From positions 1-61,526 of the forward strand of contig CABUHS010000016.1 in the NCBI GenBank assembly GCA_902491535.1: a DNA stretch of 61,526 nucleotides, written 5' to 3'. Made by a program: the position numbers and the translations under genes. The DNA is from an uncultured Eubacteriales bacterium. Its GTDB lineage: Bacteria > Bacillota > Clostridia > Oscillospirales > CAG-272. The notes beneath the pieces are model-generated. The model had not been told where the DNA came from, did not search any database, and saw only the letters and a program-made list of their open reading frames with translations. This document shows, in pieces, positions 34,347 to 43,760 of this stretch; position 1 is the first letter of the stretch, and each line of letters starts with the position of its first letter.

Positions 34347-35627
34347 TTATTTTCCCTTGGCTTCAAGCTTTGCCATTGCGCGGGGGGCTATCGGTTTTTC
34401 GGGAATTTCACCGGCTTTTTCAAGGGCTATTTTTGTAAGGAGCGGTCCTACAAGCTCATAGATCAGTACAGCGAAAAGCGATATGTTACGGATAATGATT
34501 CCGGCTTTGCCGAGAGACATTGCGGTCAGCGACATTCCGAGTGATACACCTGCCTGGGGAAGGAGAGTTATGCCGAGATATTTCTGTATCGCCGGCTCAC
34601 ACTTCATAAATTTTGCTGACAGTTTTGCTCCCTCGATTTTTCCGAAGGAACGGAATATGATATATATAAGTCCTACAATAACGATTATCGGATTTTTAAA
34701 TACAGACAACTGAAGTTCTGCCCCGCTTATTACAAAGAACAATACCATGATCGGTCCTGTCCAGCGGTCCATACGATCCATAAGTTCTTCTGAAAAATCG
34801 CAGAGGTTGCAGAATACAGTTCCCATCATCATACATACAAGGAGCGATGAAAAACTGACAGTGACAGCTCCAATGTGGAACTCGAGCATAGACAGAGCGA
34901 CCGCAAGAAATACATATGTGACAGAAATACTCATGCGTTTGCTGCGGGAGTGAAAGAACTGTTCGGTAAAGTTGAAAAGAAGACCTATTACTGTTCCGAG
35001 AACGAGCGACGCTACGACTTCTATTATAGGCTCGACAAGAACAGAAATAAAATCAATGTGGCCGCTTTCGAGCGCTTTTGCTATTCCGAATGATATTGCA
35101 AATACAATAAGACCGACAACGTCATCAAGCGCAACTACCGGAAGCAGTGTCTGAGTCAGCGGACCTTCGGCTTTGTATTGCTTGACGACCATGAGCGTAG
35201 CCGCCGGTGCAGTGGCTGTAGCAATAGCTCCGAGAGTTATTGCACATGACAGCGGAAACTGTTCGGGGACGAGAAAATGAACCACTATAAGTGCAGCATC
35301 GACGGCAATGGTCGCTACAAGAGCCTGAAATATTGCGATTACTACCGCCTGACGACCGGTTTTTTTAAGAGAGGATACGCGGAATTCATTTCCCATAGAG
35401 AATGCGATAAATCCGAGAGCGGCATTTGATATTACAGAGTAGCTTTCAACGTCTTCTGTTGAAATAAATCCGATACCGGGAATCCCGAGCTGTCCGAGAA
35501 CATACGGCCCGATAAGCACGCCTGCGACAAGATATGCCGTTACAGCCGGGAGATTCCACAGCTTTGTTAGTCTCGACATCATAAGTCCGGCGAGCATTGC
35601 GATTGACAGAGCAAGTAAAACCTGCAT
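34347..35627 (-). CDS. Cation/proton antiporter, CPA2-like family
   Basis: The 426-residue integral membrane protein has about 12-13 hydrophobic helices and the fold of sodium/hydrogen exchangers: LWNLPAVTAYLVAGVLIGPYVLGQLG near the N-terminus and a central ALDDVVGLIVFAISFG segment with adjacent aspartates in the membrane, the usual ion-binding site. It exchanges Na+ or K+ for protons. No RCK/TrkA-N regulatory domain is attached. It is a single-gene transcript. Confidence 0.9.
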   Translation of the reverse strand: MQVLLALSIAMLAGLMMSRLTKLWNLPAVTAYLVAGVLIGPYVLGQLGIPGIGFISTEDVESYSVISNAALGFIAFSMGNEFRVSSLKKTGRQAVVIAIFQALVATIAVDAALIVVHFLVPEQFPLSCAITLGAIATATAPAATLMVVKQYKAEGPLTQTLLPVVALDDVVGLIVFAISFGIAKALESGHIDFISVLVEPIIEVVASLVLGTVIGLLFNFTEQFFHSRSKRMSISVTYVFLAVALSMLEFHIGAVTVSFSSLLVCMMMGTVFCNLCDFSEELMDRMDRWTGPIMVLFFVISGAELQLSVFKNPIIVIVGLIYIIFRSFGKIEGAKLSAKFMKCEPAIQKYLGITLLPQAGVSLGMSLTAMSLGKAGIIIRNISLFAVLIYELVGPLLTKIALEKAGEIPEKPIAPRAMAKLEAKGK

Positions 35628-35681
35628 GATATAAAAACCTCGATTTCTGTTTTACGGTTTGTGCCTGCGGCACAGTGAGAA

Positions 35682-35710
35682 ATTATATCACAATATATGC
35701 TCTATTTCAA
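35682..35710 (-). promoter_or_regulatory. Sigma-A type promoter for the antiporter gene
   Basis: On the minus strand TTGAAA (35705-35710), 17-bp spacer, TATAAT (35682-35687). Confidence 0.75.
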
Positions 35711-35806
35711 GGTGTTTTTCGAATAAAAAATGTTGTCTGAGACCTTTTTATTTATTGACATTTGATTTTTACCTCATTATAACGAACGGATTATTTGAGT
35801 ACGTAC

Positions 35807-35835
35807 TTGCAACCGCTTGGGGTTTATGGTAGAAT
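35807..35835 (+). promoter_or_regulatory. Sigma-A type promoter for the YgiQ-family gene
   Basis: TTGCAA (35807-35812), 17-bp spacer, TAGAAT (35830-35835). It lies upstream of the ATG at 35867 and overlaps the longer in-frame start, supporting the shorter protein. Confidence 0.75.
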
Positions 35836-35866
35836 ATTTATATCAAATTCAAGGATGTATTTTATT

Positions 35867-37873
35867 ATGAAAAAAACAGATGATACCGGATATCTTCCGC
35901 TTTGCCGTGCAGAAGCACAGAAGCGCGGTTGGGAAGAACCCGATTTTGTATATGTCAGCGGTGACGCATACGTTGATCATCCGAGTTTCGGTACTGCGAT
36001 TATTTCACGTGTGCTTGCTGACGCCGGATATTCTGTTGCGATACTTGCACAGCCCGATTTCCGTTCTGCCGATGCATTCCGGGAATACGGCAGACCGCGT
36101 TTGGGATTTCTTGTTTCGGCGGGAAACCTCGATTCTATGGTTGCAAACTATACTGTTGCAAAGAAAAGGCGCGGATACGATTACTATTCTCCCGGCGGGA
36201 AGGCGGGGCTCCGTCCTGACCGTGCAACTATCGTTTACTGTAACAGGATAAGAGAGGCGTACGGCGACGTTCCGATTATACTCGGAGGTGTTGAAGCGTC
36301 TTTGCGTCGTTTTGCTCATTATGATTATTGGGATAACCGTGTCCGGAACAGCATTCTTGTAGACTCCGGCGCAGATATTCTTACATACGGAATGGGTGAG
36401 AATATTCTGCTCCGCATTGCGGCGCTGTTGGATCGCGGTATTCCGATAGGAAAGATCCATGATGTGCGCGGGACGGTCTATATGACAAACGTCGGGGATA
36501 AGCTCCATTATCCTTCGGTAGGCGGATGGAATATAGATGATCTTAAGAACGATAAAAGGCTGTATGCCGAAGCGTTTGCGGTTCAATATAAGGAGAACGA
36601 TCATATAAGGGGACATGCCGTAACGGAGGTCTACGGCGACCGTATTCTGGTACAGAATCCACCGATGCCTCCGCTTGAAAGAGAGGAGCTGGACAGAGTC
36701 TATGCGCTTCCTTATATGCGGAATTATCACCCGTCATATGAAAAGAATGGCGGTATTCCGGCTATCCGTGAGGTGCGCTTTTCGATAACGCATAACCGCG
36801 GATGCTTCGGAGGATGTGCTTTCTGTGCCATAGCATTTCATCAGGGAAGAGCAGTTCGCTCCAGAAGTATAGAAAGCGTTGTAAAGGAAGCTGAGCTTCT
36901 TAAGGCACTTCCTGATTTTAAAGGATATATTCATGACATCGGAGGACCTACTGCCAATTTCAGATATCCTGCGTGCGATAAACAGCTTCGCGACGGTGTA
37001 TGTCCGAACAGACGATGTCTTACTCCGGTTCCGTGCAGGAATCTTAAAGCTGATCACAGTGAGTATACAGAGCTTTTGGACCGTGTAGAAGCTCTTCCAG
37101 GGGTAAAAAAAGTATTTATACGGTCGGGCATACGTTTTGACTATCTTCTTGCAGACAAAAATGAAGCCTTTTTCCGCAGGCTTGTGCGTAATCATGTCAG
37201 CGGACAGCTTAAGGTAGCGCCGGAGCATTGTTCTGACAGTGTACTGGCGCTTATGGGAAAGCCTTCTATCGGCGCATACGATGCATTCCGCGTAAGATTC
37301 GGTGAGCTATGTTCGGAGTGCGGAATGGATCAGTATCTTATACCTTATCTTATGTCCAGCCATCCGGGAAGTACACTTTCGGATGCTGTCGAACTTGCAC
37401 TGTATCTGAAAGCCAACAGATGTGCGCCTGACCAGGTTCAGGACTTTTACCCGACGCCGAGTACCGCGTCAACTGTTATGTACTATACAGGAATCGATCC
37501 TATGAGCGGCAAAGAAGTCTATATAGCGAACGATCCGCATGAGAAAAAACTTCAGCGCGCTCTGCTTCAGTATAACCGTCCTGAAAACGCGTCTTTTGTG
37601 CGCGAAGCGCTTCGCAGGTGCGGACGCGAAGATCTGATCGGTTACGGCAAAGGCTGTCTTGTTCCGCCGGACGAAAAAACTGCAAACCGACAAAGCGGGA
37701 AAAAGAAAGCCGGTTCAGCGCGTGCGGATAACAGGAAAGCTCATGAAAAGCAGCGAAACGGAGGGAAAAACAGATACTCAAAACAAACTGTACGCGGTAA
37801 AACCGGTTTAAGCCGCGAAATGACATCGGCAAAAGTATCTATTGGACAGAAAGAAAAAAAGAGAAGAAAATAA
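35867..37873 (+). CDS. YgiQ family radical SAM protein (UPF0313)
   Basis: A 668-residue protein starting MKKTDDTGYLPLC. It has the N-terminal cobalamin-binding-like region (FGTAIISRVLADAGYSVAILAQPD) and a radical SAM motif CFGGCAFC (C-x3-C-x2-C) at about residue 313, then APEHCSDSVLALMGKP and the C-terminal DQVQDFYPTPSTASTVMYYTG. The last 70 residues are a basic, low-complexity tail. The reaction is not known. The 35867 start is chosen over 35795 because the latter overlaps the promoter. Confidence 0.93.
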   Translation: MKKTDDTGYLPLCRAEAQKRGWEEPDFVYVSGDAYVDHPSFGTAIISRVLADAGYSVAILAQPDFRSADAFREYGRPRLGFLVSAGNLDSMVANYTVAKKRRGYDYYSPGGKAGLRPDRATIVYCNRIREAYGDVPIILGGVEASLRRFAHYDYWDNRVRNSILVDSGADILTYGMGENILLRIAALLDRGIPIGKIHDVRGTVYMTNVGDKLHYPSVGGWNIDDLKNDKRLYAEAFAVQYKENDHIRGHAVTEVYGDRILVQNPPMPPLEREELDRVYALPYMRNYHPSYEKNGGIPAIREVRFSITHNRGCFGGCAFCAIAFHQGRAVRSRSIESVVKEAELLKALPDFKGYIHDIGGPTANFRYPACDKQLRDGVCPNRRCLTPVPCRNLKADHSEYTELLDRVEALPGVKKVFIRSGIRFDYLLADKNEAFFRRLVRNHVSGQLKVAPEHCSDSVLALMGKPSIGAYDAFRVRFGELCSECGMDQYLIPYLMSSHPGSTLSDAVELALYLKANRCAPDQVQDFYPTPSTASTVMYYTGIDPMSGKEVYIANDPHEKKLQRALLQYNRPENASFVREALRRCGREDLIGYGKGCLVPPDEKTANRQSGKKKAGSARADNRKAHEKQRNGGKNRYSKQTVRGKTGLSREMTSAKVSIGQKEKKRRK

Positions 37874-37895
37874 TTAGAATAAAAGAACTTATAAA

Positions 37896-37950
37896 AAAGA
37901 AATACATCACGAAAAAGAATATTTCGTGATGTATTTCTTTTAATTTTTTA
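37896..37950. terminator. Terminator after the YgiQ-family gene
   Basis: AAAGAAATACATCACGAAA pairs with its inverse copy at 37922-37940, about 18 bp of stem, followed by TAATTTTTTAG. It lies between convergent genes and may serve both. Confidence 0.8.
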
Positions 37951-37982
37951 GTGGTTATTATTATGGTATGACTTTGAATTTA

Positions 37983-38783
37983 TCAGTCGTAATAGAATTC
38001 ATATCCCGTTTCAGTGGCATATACAAAGGCCCAATGATAATTATCGTCATCTGCAAGCAGTTCTTCCAGAGCCTCAGAATATTTTTCGGGAATCATTATG
38101 CTATAATATTCATTGCTTGCTTTATCGTAAAAATCTATTGCAAAGCCATCTGAAAGAAACAGTATCTGAATGGAGGATTCTGTTTCAAATAACATTTCTG
38201 TGTCACAACTCATGATATCAATACTTCCGAATACTGTATCTTCATTATAACTATTATAATTTTCCGGATGTTCTATTATGTCCGATATTTCGTCTGCAAG
38301 ATCATTCGGAATAAGTTTGGGCGTAATTTTTACATAGTCGTTTTTTGAATCGTAATGCGATGTACGAATAAAATAGTGATTAAATTCGAGATTTTTAATG
38401 TATTCGTTATATTTGTCAAACACATCCGCTTTTACATATATGTTATGATGGAGGTCATCTTTTATAATATTATTGTTTGCCGATATAGTTGCACTCTCGC
38501 CGAATTCATCGATCAATAGAACAGGGACATCTGCATCGGTGATTTTCATTGTTTCATCGCGATACATTCCCATTTCATATACGGAAGGTATAAGCCGATA
38601 GCTGTCATCTGAGTCATATAGCATAAAATTATAGGTGCTGCCGTTATAGAAAAGCTCGTCGCCTGACGTGTTTTTCAGAATCTGTCTTTCTCTCATATTA
38701 TCAATTTTCTCGCAGGAGCAGAGCGGCACAGCAACTATTGCAGAAGCGATGAATGCAGAAATATATTTTAATGTTTTTTTCAT
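37983..38783 (-). CDS. Predicted lipoprotein of unknown function
   Basis: From the ATG at 38783 the 266-residue protein starts MKKTLKYISAFIASAIVAVP and then LCSCE, a plausible lipobox with the lipidated Cys near residue 24. The rest is soluble, acidic and tyrosine-rich; no domain is recognised. The start is chosen because AGAAAGGA precedes it, whereas 38816 overlaps the upstream gene. It follows the GntR-ATPase-permease genes by 25 bp, so it may be an accessory of that transporter. Confidence 0.75.
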   Translation of the reverse strand: MKKTLKYISAFIASAIVAVPLCSCEKIDNMRERQILKNTSGDELFYNGSTYNFMLYDSDDSYRLIPSVYEMGMYRDETMKITDADVPVLLIDEFGESATISANNNIIKDDLHHNIYVKADVFDKYNEYIKNLEFNHYFIRTSHYDSKNDYVKITPKLIPNDLADEISDIIEHPENYNSYNEDTVFGSIDIMSCDTEMLFETESSIQILFLSDGFAIDFYDKASNEYYSIMIPEKYSEALEELLADDDNYHWAFVYATETGYEFYYD

Positions 38784-38808
38784 ATAAATTATTCCTTTCT
38801 GCTTTGAC

Positions 38809-39621
38809 TTATTCAAGATTAAGCTTTTTCTTTATCATATGGTGCGATACGGCATAGTATAGACAACCTAAAAGTAATTCAAAGATAAGTGCGGAACACA
38901 GTATAATGTGCAAAAACGCATAACCTGATAAATTGAGTACAATATAATTGTAAATTTTTTCGAAGAAGCTGTTGTTCACGGTTACAACAATAATAAAAAT
39001 CGTTCCGAGCATCTGCGTTGCAAAGTAGTATCCGAAGTATACTCCGAAGGCGGCAAGGATGCGATTTTTACGTGCGATCTGACCTACTGAGATGCATGCA
39101 TAGAAAAGCAGGTACTGCGCGGCGCATACTACTATTACAAGCAGTATTATTTCAATTACGTAAAAAATATAGTGTAATCCGATTTCATTAAAAGCGCGGC
39201 CCGAAAGGTAGCTTACGGTTTTTATTATCTCCGTGAATGCATCCCCGAACATAAAAATGAAAAATGAAATAAAAATTACAGCAAGTGATACAAGGCTGAA
39301 CAAAAGTGCAGTTATGAGTTTTGTAAGCAGATGATTTGCTGTAGTTACGGGAAGCGTAAAGCTGAGATACCCTTCTGAGGTAAAAAGATTTTTATAAAAT
39401 CTTGTTATGCAGAATATAGCTGTCATTACCATGCATACAATTATTGTTATGCAGTATACAACGGTCGATGATGTAAAAAATATGTTGTACGGAGTACTGG
39501 AGCCGTCCTCGAATATCTGGACTATCCGTCCGAGCAGAGCAACGCCGAGAAGGATAGCATACATGGGGAGCATGCCCCTGAGCCATGCTACGGTTTCATG
39601 TTTAAAAAGTTTCTTTACCAT
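38809..39621 (-). CDS. ABC transporter permease
   Basis: A 270-residue membrane protein with about six hydrophobic helices (near 17-33, 53-72, 100-125, 150-172, 185-212 and 235-258) typical of ABC-2-like permeases partnered with YtrB-type ATPases. It overlaps the ATPase gene by 7 bp, so translation is coupled. Substrate unknown; YtrA-type operons often respond to cell-envelope stress. Confidence 0.8.
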   Translation of the reverse strand: MVKKLFKHETVAWLRGMLPMYAILLGVALLGRIVQIFEDGSSTPYNIFFTSSTVVYCITIIVCMVMTAIFCITRFYKNLFTSEGYLSFTLPVTTANHLLTKLITALLFSLVSLAVIFISFFIFMFGDAFTEIIKTVSYLSGRAFNEIGLHYIFYVIEIILLVIVVCAAQYLLFYACISVGQIARKNRILAAFGVYFGYYFATQMLGTIFIIVVTVNNSFFEKIYNYIVLNLSGYAFLHIILCSALIFELLLGCLYYAVSHHMIKKKLNLE

Positions 39622-40313
39622 CTGAATACCTCCCTGAACAGCTCGTCAGCGCTCATTCCGTTTTCTTCACGGATAGCATCTACAGTTTTATGAAGAACAA
39701 TATTTCCGTTATTTAAGAATATTACCTCGTCGAGTATCTGTTCTATGTCTGCGATGAGATGTGTTGATATGATTACCGACGCGTCGGGATTGTAGTTTCC
39801 GATGATCGTAGACATAATATAATCTCTTGTTGCGGGATCGACTCCGGCGATAGGCTCATCAAGAACATAAAGTTGCGCATTCCGGCTCATGACAAGAATA
39901 AGGCATACTTTTTCTTTATTTCCTTTGGATAGAGTCTTTAGTTTTACTTTAGGTGTTATGCCGAGCTTTGAAAGCATTTCATATGCAAGTTCGGTTCTGA
40001 AGTCTGAATAGAAATCGGCGAACATTGATACTATCTGTTCAACGGTCATCCATGAGTTCAGGTAACTGTTATCGGGCAGATACGCTACCTTTTTCTTTGT
40101 TTCTACGCCGGGCTTTTCTCCGCATATAAACAGATCGCCGGAAGTAGGAGTGAGAAGTCCGTTAAGTATTTTGATAAGAGTTGTTTTTCCCGAACCGTTC
40201 GGTCCGAGCAAGCCTATTATCTTTCCGCTTTCGACGGATAGATTTACGCTGTTTAATGCGACCATGCCGCTGTAGCTTTTTGTCAGATTTTCGCATCTGA
40301 GAAGTTCGCTCAT
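39615..40313 (-). CDS. ABC transporter ATP-binding protein
   Basis: The 232-residue ATPase has Walker A GPNGSGKT, a divergent signature LSKGNKEK in place of LSGGQ, Walker B YVLDEPIAGVDP and the H-loop STH. It drives the permease encoded downstream. It overlaps the GntR gene by four bases (ATGA). LSKGN-type signatures are common in this exporter subfamily. Confidence 0.94.
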   Translation of the reverse strand: MSELLRCENLTKSYSGMVALNSVNLSVESGKIIGLLGPNGSGKTTLIKILNGLLTPTSGDLFICGEKPGVETKKKVAYLPDNSYLNSWMTVEQIVSMFADFYSDFRTELAYEMLSKLGITPKVKLKTLSKGNKEKVCLILVMSRNAQLYVLDEPIAGVDPATRDYIMSTIIGNYNPDASVIISTHLIADIEQILDEVIFLNNGNIVLHKTVDAIREENGMSADELFREVFRW

Positions 40314-40726
40314 ATTATATCGCTTCCTTTCTGTATTTTTTTATCGGAATTTTGCTTTTCGAATTCGTCGGCGTCGAATTCAGATGCATATTTTTTTGTT
40401 TCTTCGTTAGTCATACCGAGTCTGCGCATGTTTTCAAAATATGAACCGGTCTTCTGTTTTACCATTTTTCCAACCGTTTCTTTGGCTGCGTCTATACTCT
40501 CGCCGACGTACCATCCTGAGCCGACCATCGAATAAATAAGCCCTTCTGATTCGAGCTGTTCAAACGCTTTCTGAACAGTACCCGGATTTACGCCTGCTTC
40601 AACAGCCACTGCCCGTACTGACAGAAGCCGGTCGTTAGGCTTAAATTCTCCGATCGCTATGCGTGCGCATAGCTGTTCGCATATCTGCGGACAAATAGGC
40701 CTGTTTTTGTCAAGTTCCCATTTCAT
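40310..40726 (-). CDS. GntR family regulator, YtrA subfamily
   Basis: The 138-residue protein has an N-terminal winged helix-turn-helix (about 12-75: LLSVRAVAVEAGVNPGTVQKAFEQLESEGL) and only a short C-terminal helix, which defines the YtrA subfamily. It is the first gene of the ABC operon and probably represses it through the palindrome at 40746-40769, which overlaps its promoter. Confidence 0.93.
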   Translation of the reverse strand: MKWELDKNRPICPQICEQLCARIAIGEFKPNDRLLSVRAVAVEAGVNPGTVQKAFEQLESEGLIYSMVGSGWYVGESIDAAKETVGKMVKQKTGSYFENMRRLGMTNEETKKYASEFDADEFEKQNSDKKIQKGSDII

Positions 40727-40745
40727 TTAATCACCTCTGTTTGTG

Positions 40746-40797
40746 ATTGTATTACTGTACTAATACAATAATACAGATTTTTTTCGCGCTTTGTCAA
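40746..40797 (-). promoter_or_regulatory. Promoter and YtrA-type operator of the GntR/ABC operon
   Basis: On the minus strand TTGACA (40792-40797), 18-bp spacer, TATTAT (40768-40773). Immediately downstream, ATTGTATTA (40746-40754) and TAATACAAT (40761-40769) form a perfect 9-bp inverted repeat with a 6-bp spacer, overlapping the -10 box. This is a fitting repressor site for the GntR protein. Confidence 0.75.
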
Positions 40798-40874
40798 GAG
40801 ATTTTAAAAAAAATTTATTACAAAATTAATATTTAAATTTTTGATTCAATAGCTTACTTTAGTTAATAATTTGA

Positions 40875-40906
40875 AATAACCGGGCTTTTATAAAAGTCCG
40901 GTTATT
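40875..40906 (-). terminator. Hairpin terminator after spoIIR
   Basis: AATAACCGG (40875-40883) pairs with CCGGTTATT (40898-40906), with CTTTTA/TAAAAG inside. It lies about 40 bp after the spoIIR stop; the T-run is weak. Confidence 0.6.
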
Positions 40907-40942
40907 ATCTTTAGCTTTTTATTTAAATTACAATTATTTTGT

Positions 40943-41641
40943 TTATTTTGTTCCGTCTGCGCGAAAGCGCTCAAATAATTCTCCGAAAACTTCGAGTATT
41001 TTAAATTTCAAAACATATTTAGGCTCGTCCGTATCTGTAAGTATTTTTACCTGACCGGGTGTAAAACCTGCATCTATGAATTCTTCGGCTGGTTCAGCTG
41101 CAGCATTTGTACACATTGCGGGAAACAATACGCACCACCAGTTTCTGCCGCTTCCGCTTCCTATCACGACTCGCATTGATGTGTATTCTCCGGCGGGGAG
41201 ATGCGCGCCTTCATATTCGCGTGTCGGATAGTATTCTGTTCCGAGTGTAATATTTACGCTGTTTTCGCATCCGAGACTGCGAAGTGTTTTTTCTGCTGCG
41301 GCTTTGACATTGTCATGCTCTGACTTAGCTACACGGACTGCCTCTTCTCTGTTTTTACAGTCTTCGAGCTTACTCCCGAGTGTTTCGAGAACGCTGTCGC
41401 GTACTTTCAGTTTGAGCGCCTGATCTTCTTCACTGTCCGAGTCTGCAATAACATGGAGGCGCAGTATTTTGCCGTATATTTCTGCGTCATTCTTTGTCGG
41501 CATTATGCCGCATATAAGTGTAAAAATAAGTATAAGGGCTGAAAATATTACTGTTGCGCGCAGAACAGTTTCTTCTGCAGCGGTCAGACCGTAGTCTTCA
41601 TTATACTGTATGTTGATTATATGGTTGTCCGATGTATTCAT
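40943..41641 (-). CDS. spoIIR: Stage II sporulation protein R
   Basis: The 232-residue protein has a membrane anchor (about 27-47) and an exposed SpoIIR domain: ILRLHVIADSDSEEDQALKLKVRDSVL and RVVIGSGSGRNWWCVLFP. In sporulation SpoIIR is made in the forespore and triggers SpoIIGA to process pro-sigma-E in the mother cell. Its presence indicates an endospore former. It is monocistronic. I could not find a convincing sigma-F promoter. Confidence 0.95.
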   Translation of the reverse strand: MNTSDNHIINIQYNEDYGLTAAEETVLRATVIFSALILIFTLICGIMPTKNDAEIYGKILRLHVIADSDSEEDQALKLKVRDSVLETLGSKLEDCKNREEAVRVAKSEHDNVKAAAEKTLRSLGCENSVNITLGTEYYPTREYEGAHLPAGEYTSMRVVIGSGSGRNWWCVLFPAMCTNAAAEPAEEFIDAGFTPGQVKILTDTDEPKYVLKFKILEVFGELFERFRADGTK

Positions 41642-41768
41642 TGTTTTTTGTATCCTTTCTTTTTTATTTTCTGTGATGCTATTGTAGACATTCCTTCGAG
41701 CGGTTATTCAAAAAATGTACTTCAAAATAATTCAAAGATTCAGAATGATTTGCTATATAAAAAAATTC

Positions 41769-41797
41769 TTGACGTTATATAAAAAATATGGTACAAT
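41769..41797 (+). promoter_or_regulatory. Sigma-A type promoter for typA
   Basis: TTGACG (41769-41774), 17-bp spacer, TACAAT (41792-41797), giving a leader of about 110 nt. Confidence 0.75.
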
Positions 41798-41828
41798 ATT
41801 CTGTACGATTGTTTTCAGAGGGATGAAA

Positions 41829-41878
41829 TTCCGCAAAAAGCGATCACTGTTTCGGATAGCTTGCGGAAAAGCGGTGAT
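41829..41878 (+). promoter_or_regulatory. Structured 5' leader of typA with two competing hairpins
   Basis: TTCCGCAA (41829-41836) pairs perfectly with TTGCGGAA (41861-41868). ATCAC (41843-41847) can instead pair with GTGAT (41874-41878), crossing the first stem. The two foldings exclude each other or form a pseudoknot, just upstream of the typA start. Confidence 0.35.
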
Positions 41879-41911
41879 TCCGTATATATAAAGATAAAAG
41901 AGGGAAAGAAA

Positions 41912-43747
41912 TTGCGCAGAGATGATTTAAGAAATGTGGCTATTATAGCTCACGTTGACCACGGAAAGACAACGCTTGTCGATGAGATGCTTAAGCAGGG
42001 CGGAATTTACCGCGAAAACCAGGCGACTGCAGAGCGTGTTATGGATTCCAATGACCTTGAGCGTGAGCGCGGTATTACTATTCTTGCAAAGAATACGGCA
42101 GTACACTATAATGATGTTAAAATAAATATTGTTGATACTCCCGGACATGCTGACTTCGGAGGAGAAGTTGAGCGTATACTCAAGATGGTCAACGGAGTTT
42201 TGCTTCTTGTCGACGCGGCGGAAGGACCTATGCCTCAGACACGTTTTGTTCTTCAGCGCGCGCTTGAACTTAACCACCGCGTTATTGTAGTGGTAAACAA
42301 GATAGATAAGCCTGATGCGCGTTTGACCGAAGTTGTTGATGAAGTGCTTGAACTTCTTATGGATCTTAATGCAACGGACGAGCAGCTTGACTCCCCGATG
42401 CTTTTCTGCTCAGGACGCGAGGGTACTGCCTCGTTCTCTCCCGATGAAAAGGGAACCGATCTCAAACCGCTTTTTGATACGATCCTTGATTATATTCCTG
42501 CGCCCGAAGGGGACGAAGAAGCTCCGCTTCAGCTTCTTGTTTCTTCAATTGACTATAATGAATACGTCGGAAGAATAGGTATCGGACGTATTGAGCGCGG
42601 TATGATAAAGCAGAATCAGGATGCGCTTATTTGTAACTATCACTCAGGCGACGCTCCTAAACGTACAAAAATAGTTTCTATATATCAGATCGACGGACTT
42701 ACGCGTATTCCCGTCACAGAGGCAAAAATGGGTGATATCGTATGTTTTTCCGGCGCGGAAAATATTACGATCGGAGATACGGTAACGTCTGTCGATGCTC
42801 CTGAGCCTCTTGAATTTGTAAAGGTCAGCGAACCTACAATGGAGATGACATTCTCGGTAAATGACAGTCCGTTTGCCGGACGCGAGGGTAAGTTTGTAAC
42901 ATCGCGCCAGCTTCGCGAAAGACTTTACAAGGAACTTCTCAAGGACGTTTCGCTTCGTGTTGCAGACGGTGAAACTACAGACTGCTTCAATGTTTCGGGA
43001 CGCGGTGAAATGCATCTGTCTATTCTTATCGAAACTATGCGCCGTGAAGGGTACGAGCTTTGCTGTTCGACGCCGCGTGTGCTTTATCATGAAATTGACG
43101 GTGTAAAGCATGAGCCTATGGAGCTTGTTTATATAGATGTTCCGACCGAATATTCGGGAAGCGTTATCGAAGAACTCGGCAGACGTAAGGGCGATCTTAT
43201 TCAGATGTCTCCGAATGCTACCGGAACACGTATGAATATCGAATATTCTATACCGGCACGCTGCCTGTTCGGCTACCGCAGCCAGTTTATGACTGCTACC
43301 CGCGGAGAGGGAATTATCAACTCTGTGTTTGACGGATATAAGCCGTATAAGGGGGATATAACTCTTAGGTGGACAGGCTCGCTTGTTGCTTCTGAAAACG
43401 GCGAGACGACTTCATACGGTTTGTATAACACGCAGGAACGTGGAAATATGTTTATCGGACCGGCTACTCCTGTATATGAAGGAATGATCGTCGGTGAAAG
43501 CCCGAAGGTCGGTGATATTGCTGTTAACCCGTGTAAAAAGAAGCATCTTACAGCGGTGCGTTCCTCCGGCGCGGATGAAGCGCTCACGCTCGTCACCCCC
43601 GTCGTGTTCAGCCTTGAAGAGGCTATCGAGTTTATTGCAGACGATGAGCTTATAGAGGTTACTCCGAAGAGCATCAGACTCCGCAAGCGTATACTCAATA
43701 CAGAACTTCGCCTTAAGGCTCAAAGCAGGAAGAATAAACAGCAGTAA
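41912..43747 (+). CDS. typA: Ribosome-associated translational GTPase TypA/BipA
   Basis: A 611-residue GTPase starting LRRDDLRNVAIIAHVDHGKTTLVDEML, with G1 AHVDHGKT, G3 DTPGHADF and G4 NKIDKPDAR. It acts in ribosome assembly and stress responses. The TTG at 41912, preceded by GAGGGAAA, gives the family N-terminus; the in-frame ATG at 41861 lies inside the leader hairpin and is rejected. A perfect terminator follows. Confidence 0.96.
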   Translation: MRRDDLRNVAIIAHVDHGKTTLVDEMLKQGGIYRENQATAERVMDSNDLERERGITILAKNTAVHYNDVKINIVDTPGHADFGGEVERILKMVNGVLLLVDAAEGPMPQTRFVLQRALELNHRVIVVVNKIDKPDARLTEVVDEVLELLMDLNATDEQLDSPMLFCSGREGTASFSPDEKGTDLKPLFDTILDYIPAPEGDEEAPLQLLVSSIDYNEYVGRIGIGRIERGMIKQNQDALICNYHSGDAPKRTKIVSIYQIDGLTRIPVTEAKMGDIVCFSGAENITIGDTVTSVDAPEPLEFVKVSEPTMEMTFSVNDSPFAGREGKFVTSRQLRERLYKELLKDVSLRVADGETTDCFNVSGRGEMHLSILIETMRREGYELCCSTPRVLYHEIDGVKHEPMELVYIDVPTEYSGSVIEELGRRKGDLIQMSPNATGTRMNIEYSIPARCLFGYRSQFMTATRGEGIINSVFDGYKPYKGDITLRWTGSLVASENGETTSYGLYNTQERGNMFIGPATPVYEGMIVGESPKVGDIAVNPCKKKHLTAVRSSGADEALTLVTPVVFSLEEAIEFIADDELIEVTPKSIRLRKRILNTELRLKAQSRKNKQQ

Positions 43748-43760
43748 GCTGTATGCATAA

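Noticed and set aside
35795..35866. Longer N-terminus for the YgiQ-family protein
   Set aside because: It would include the -35 and -10 boxes at 35807-35835; the ATG at 35867 has AAGGA upstream.
36005..36730. 241-residue minus-strand frame opposite the YgiQ-family gene
   Set aside because: No start signal and fully overlapped by a conserved radical SAM gene.
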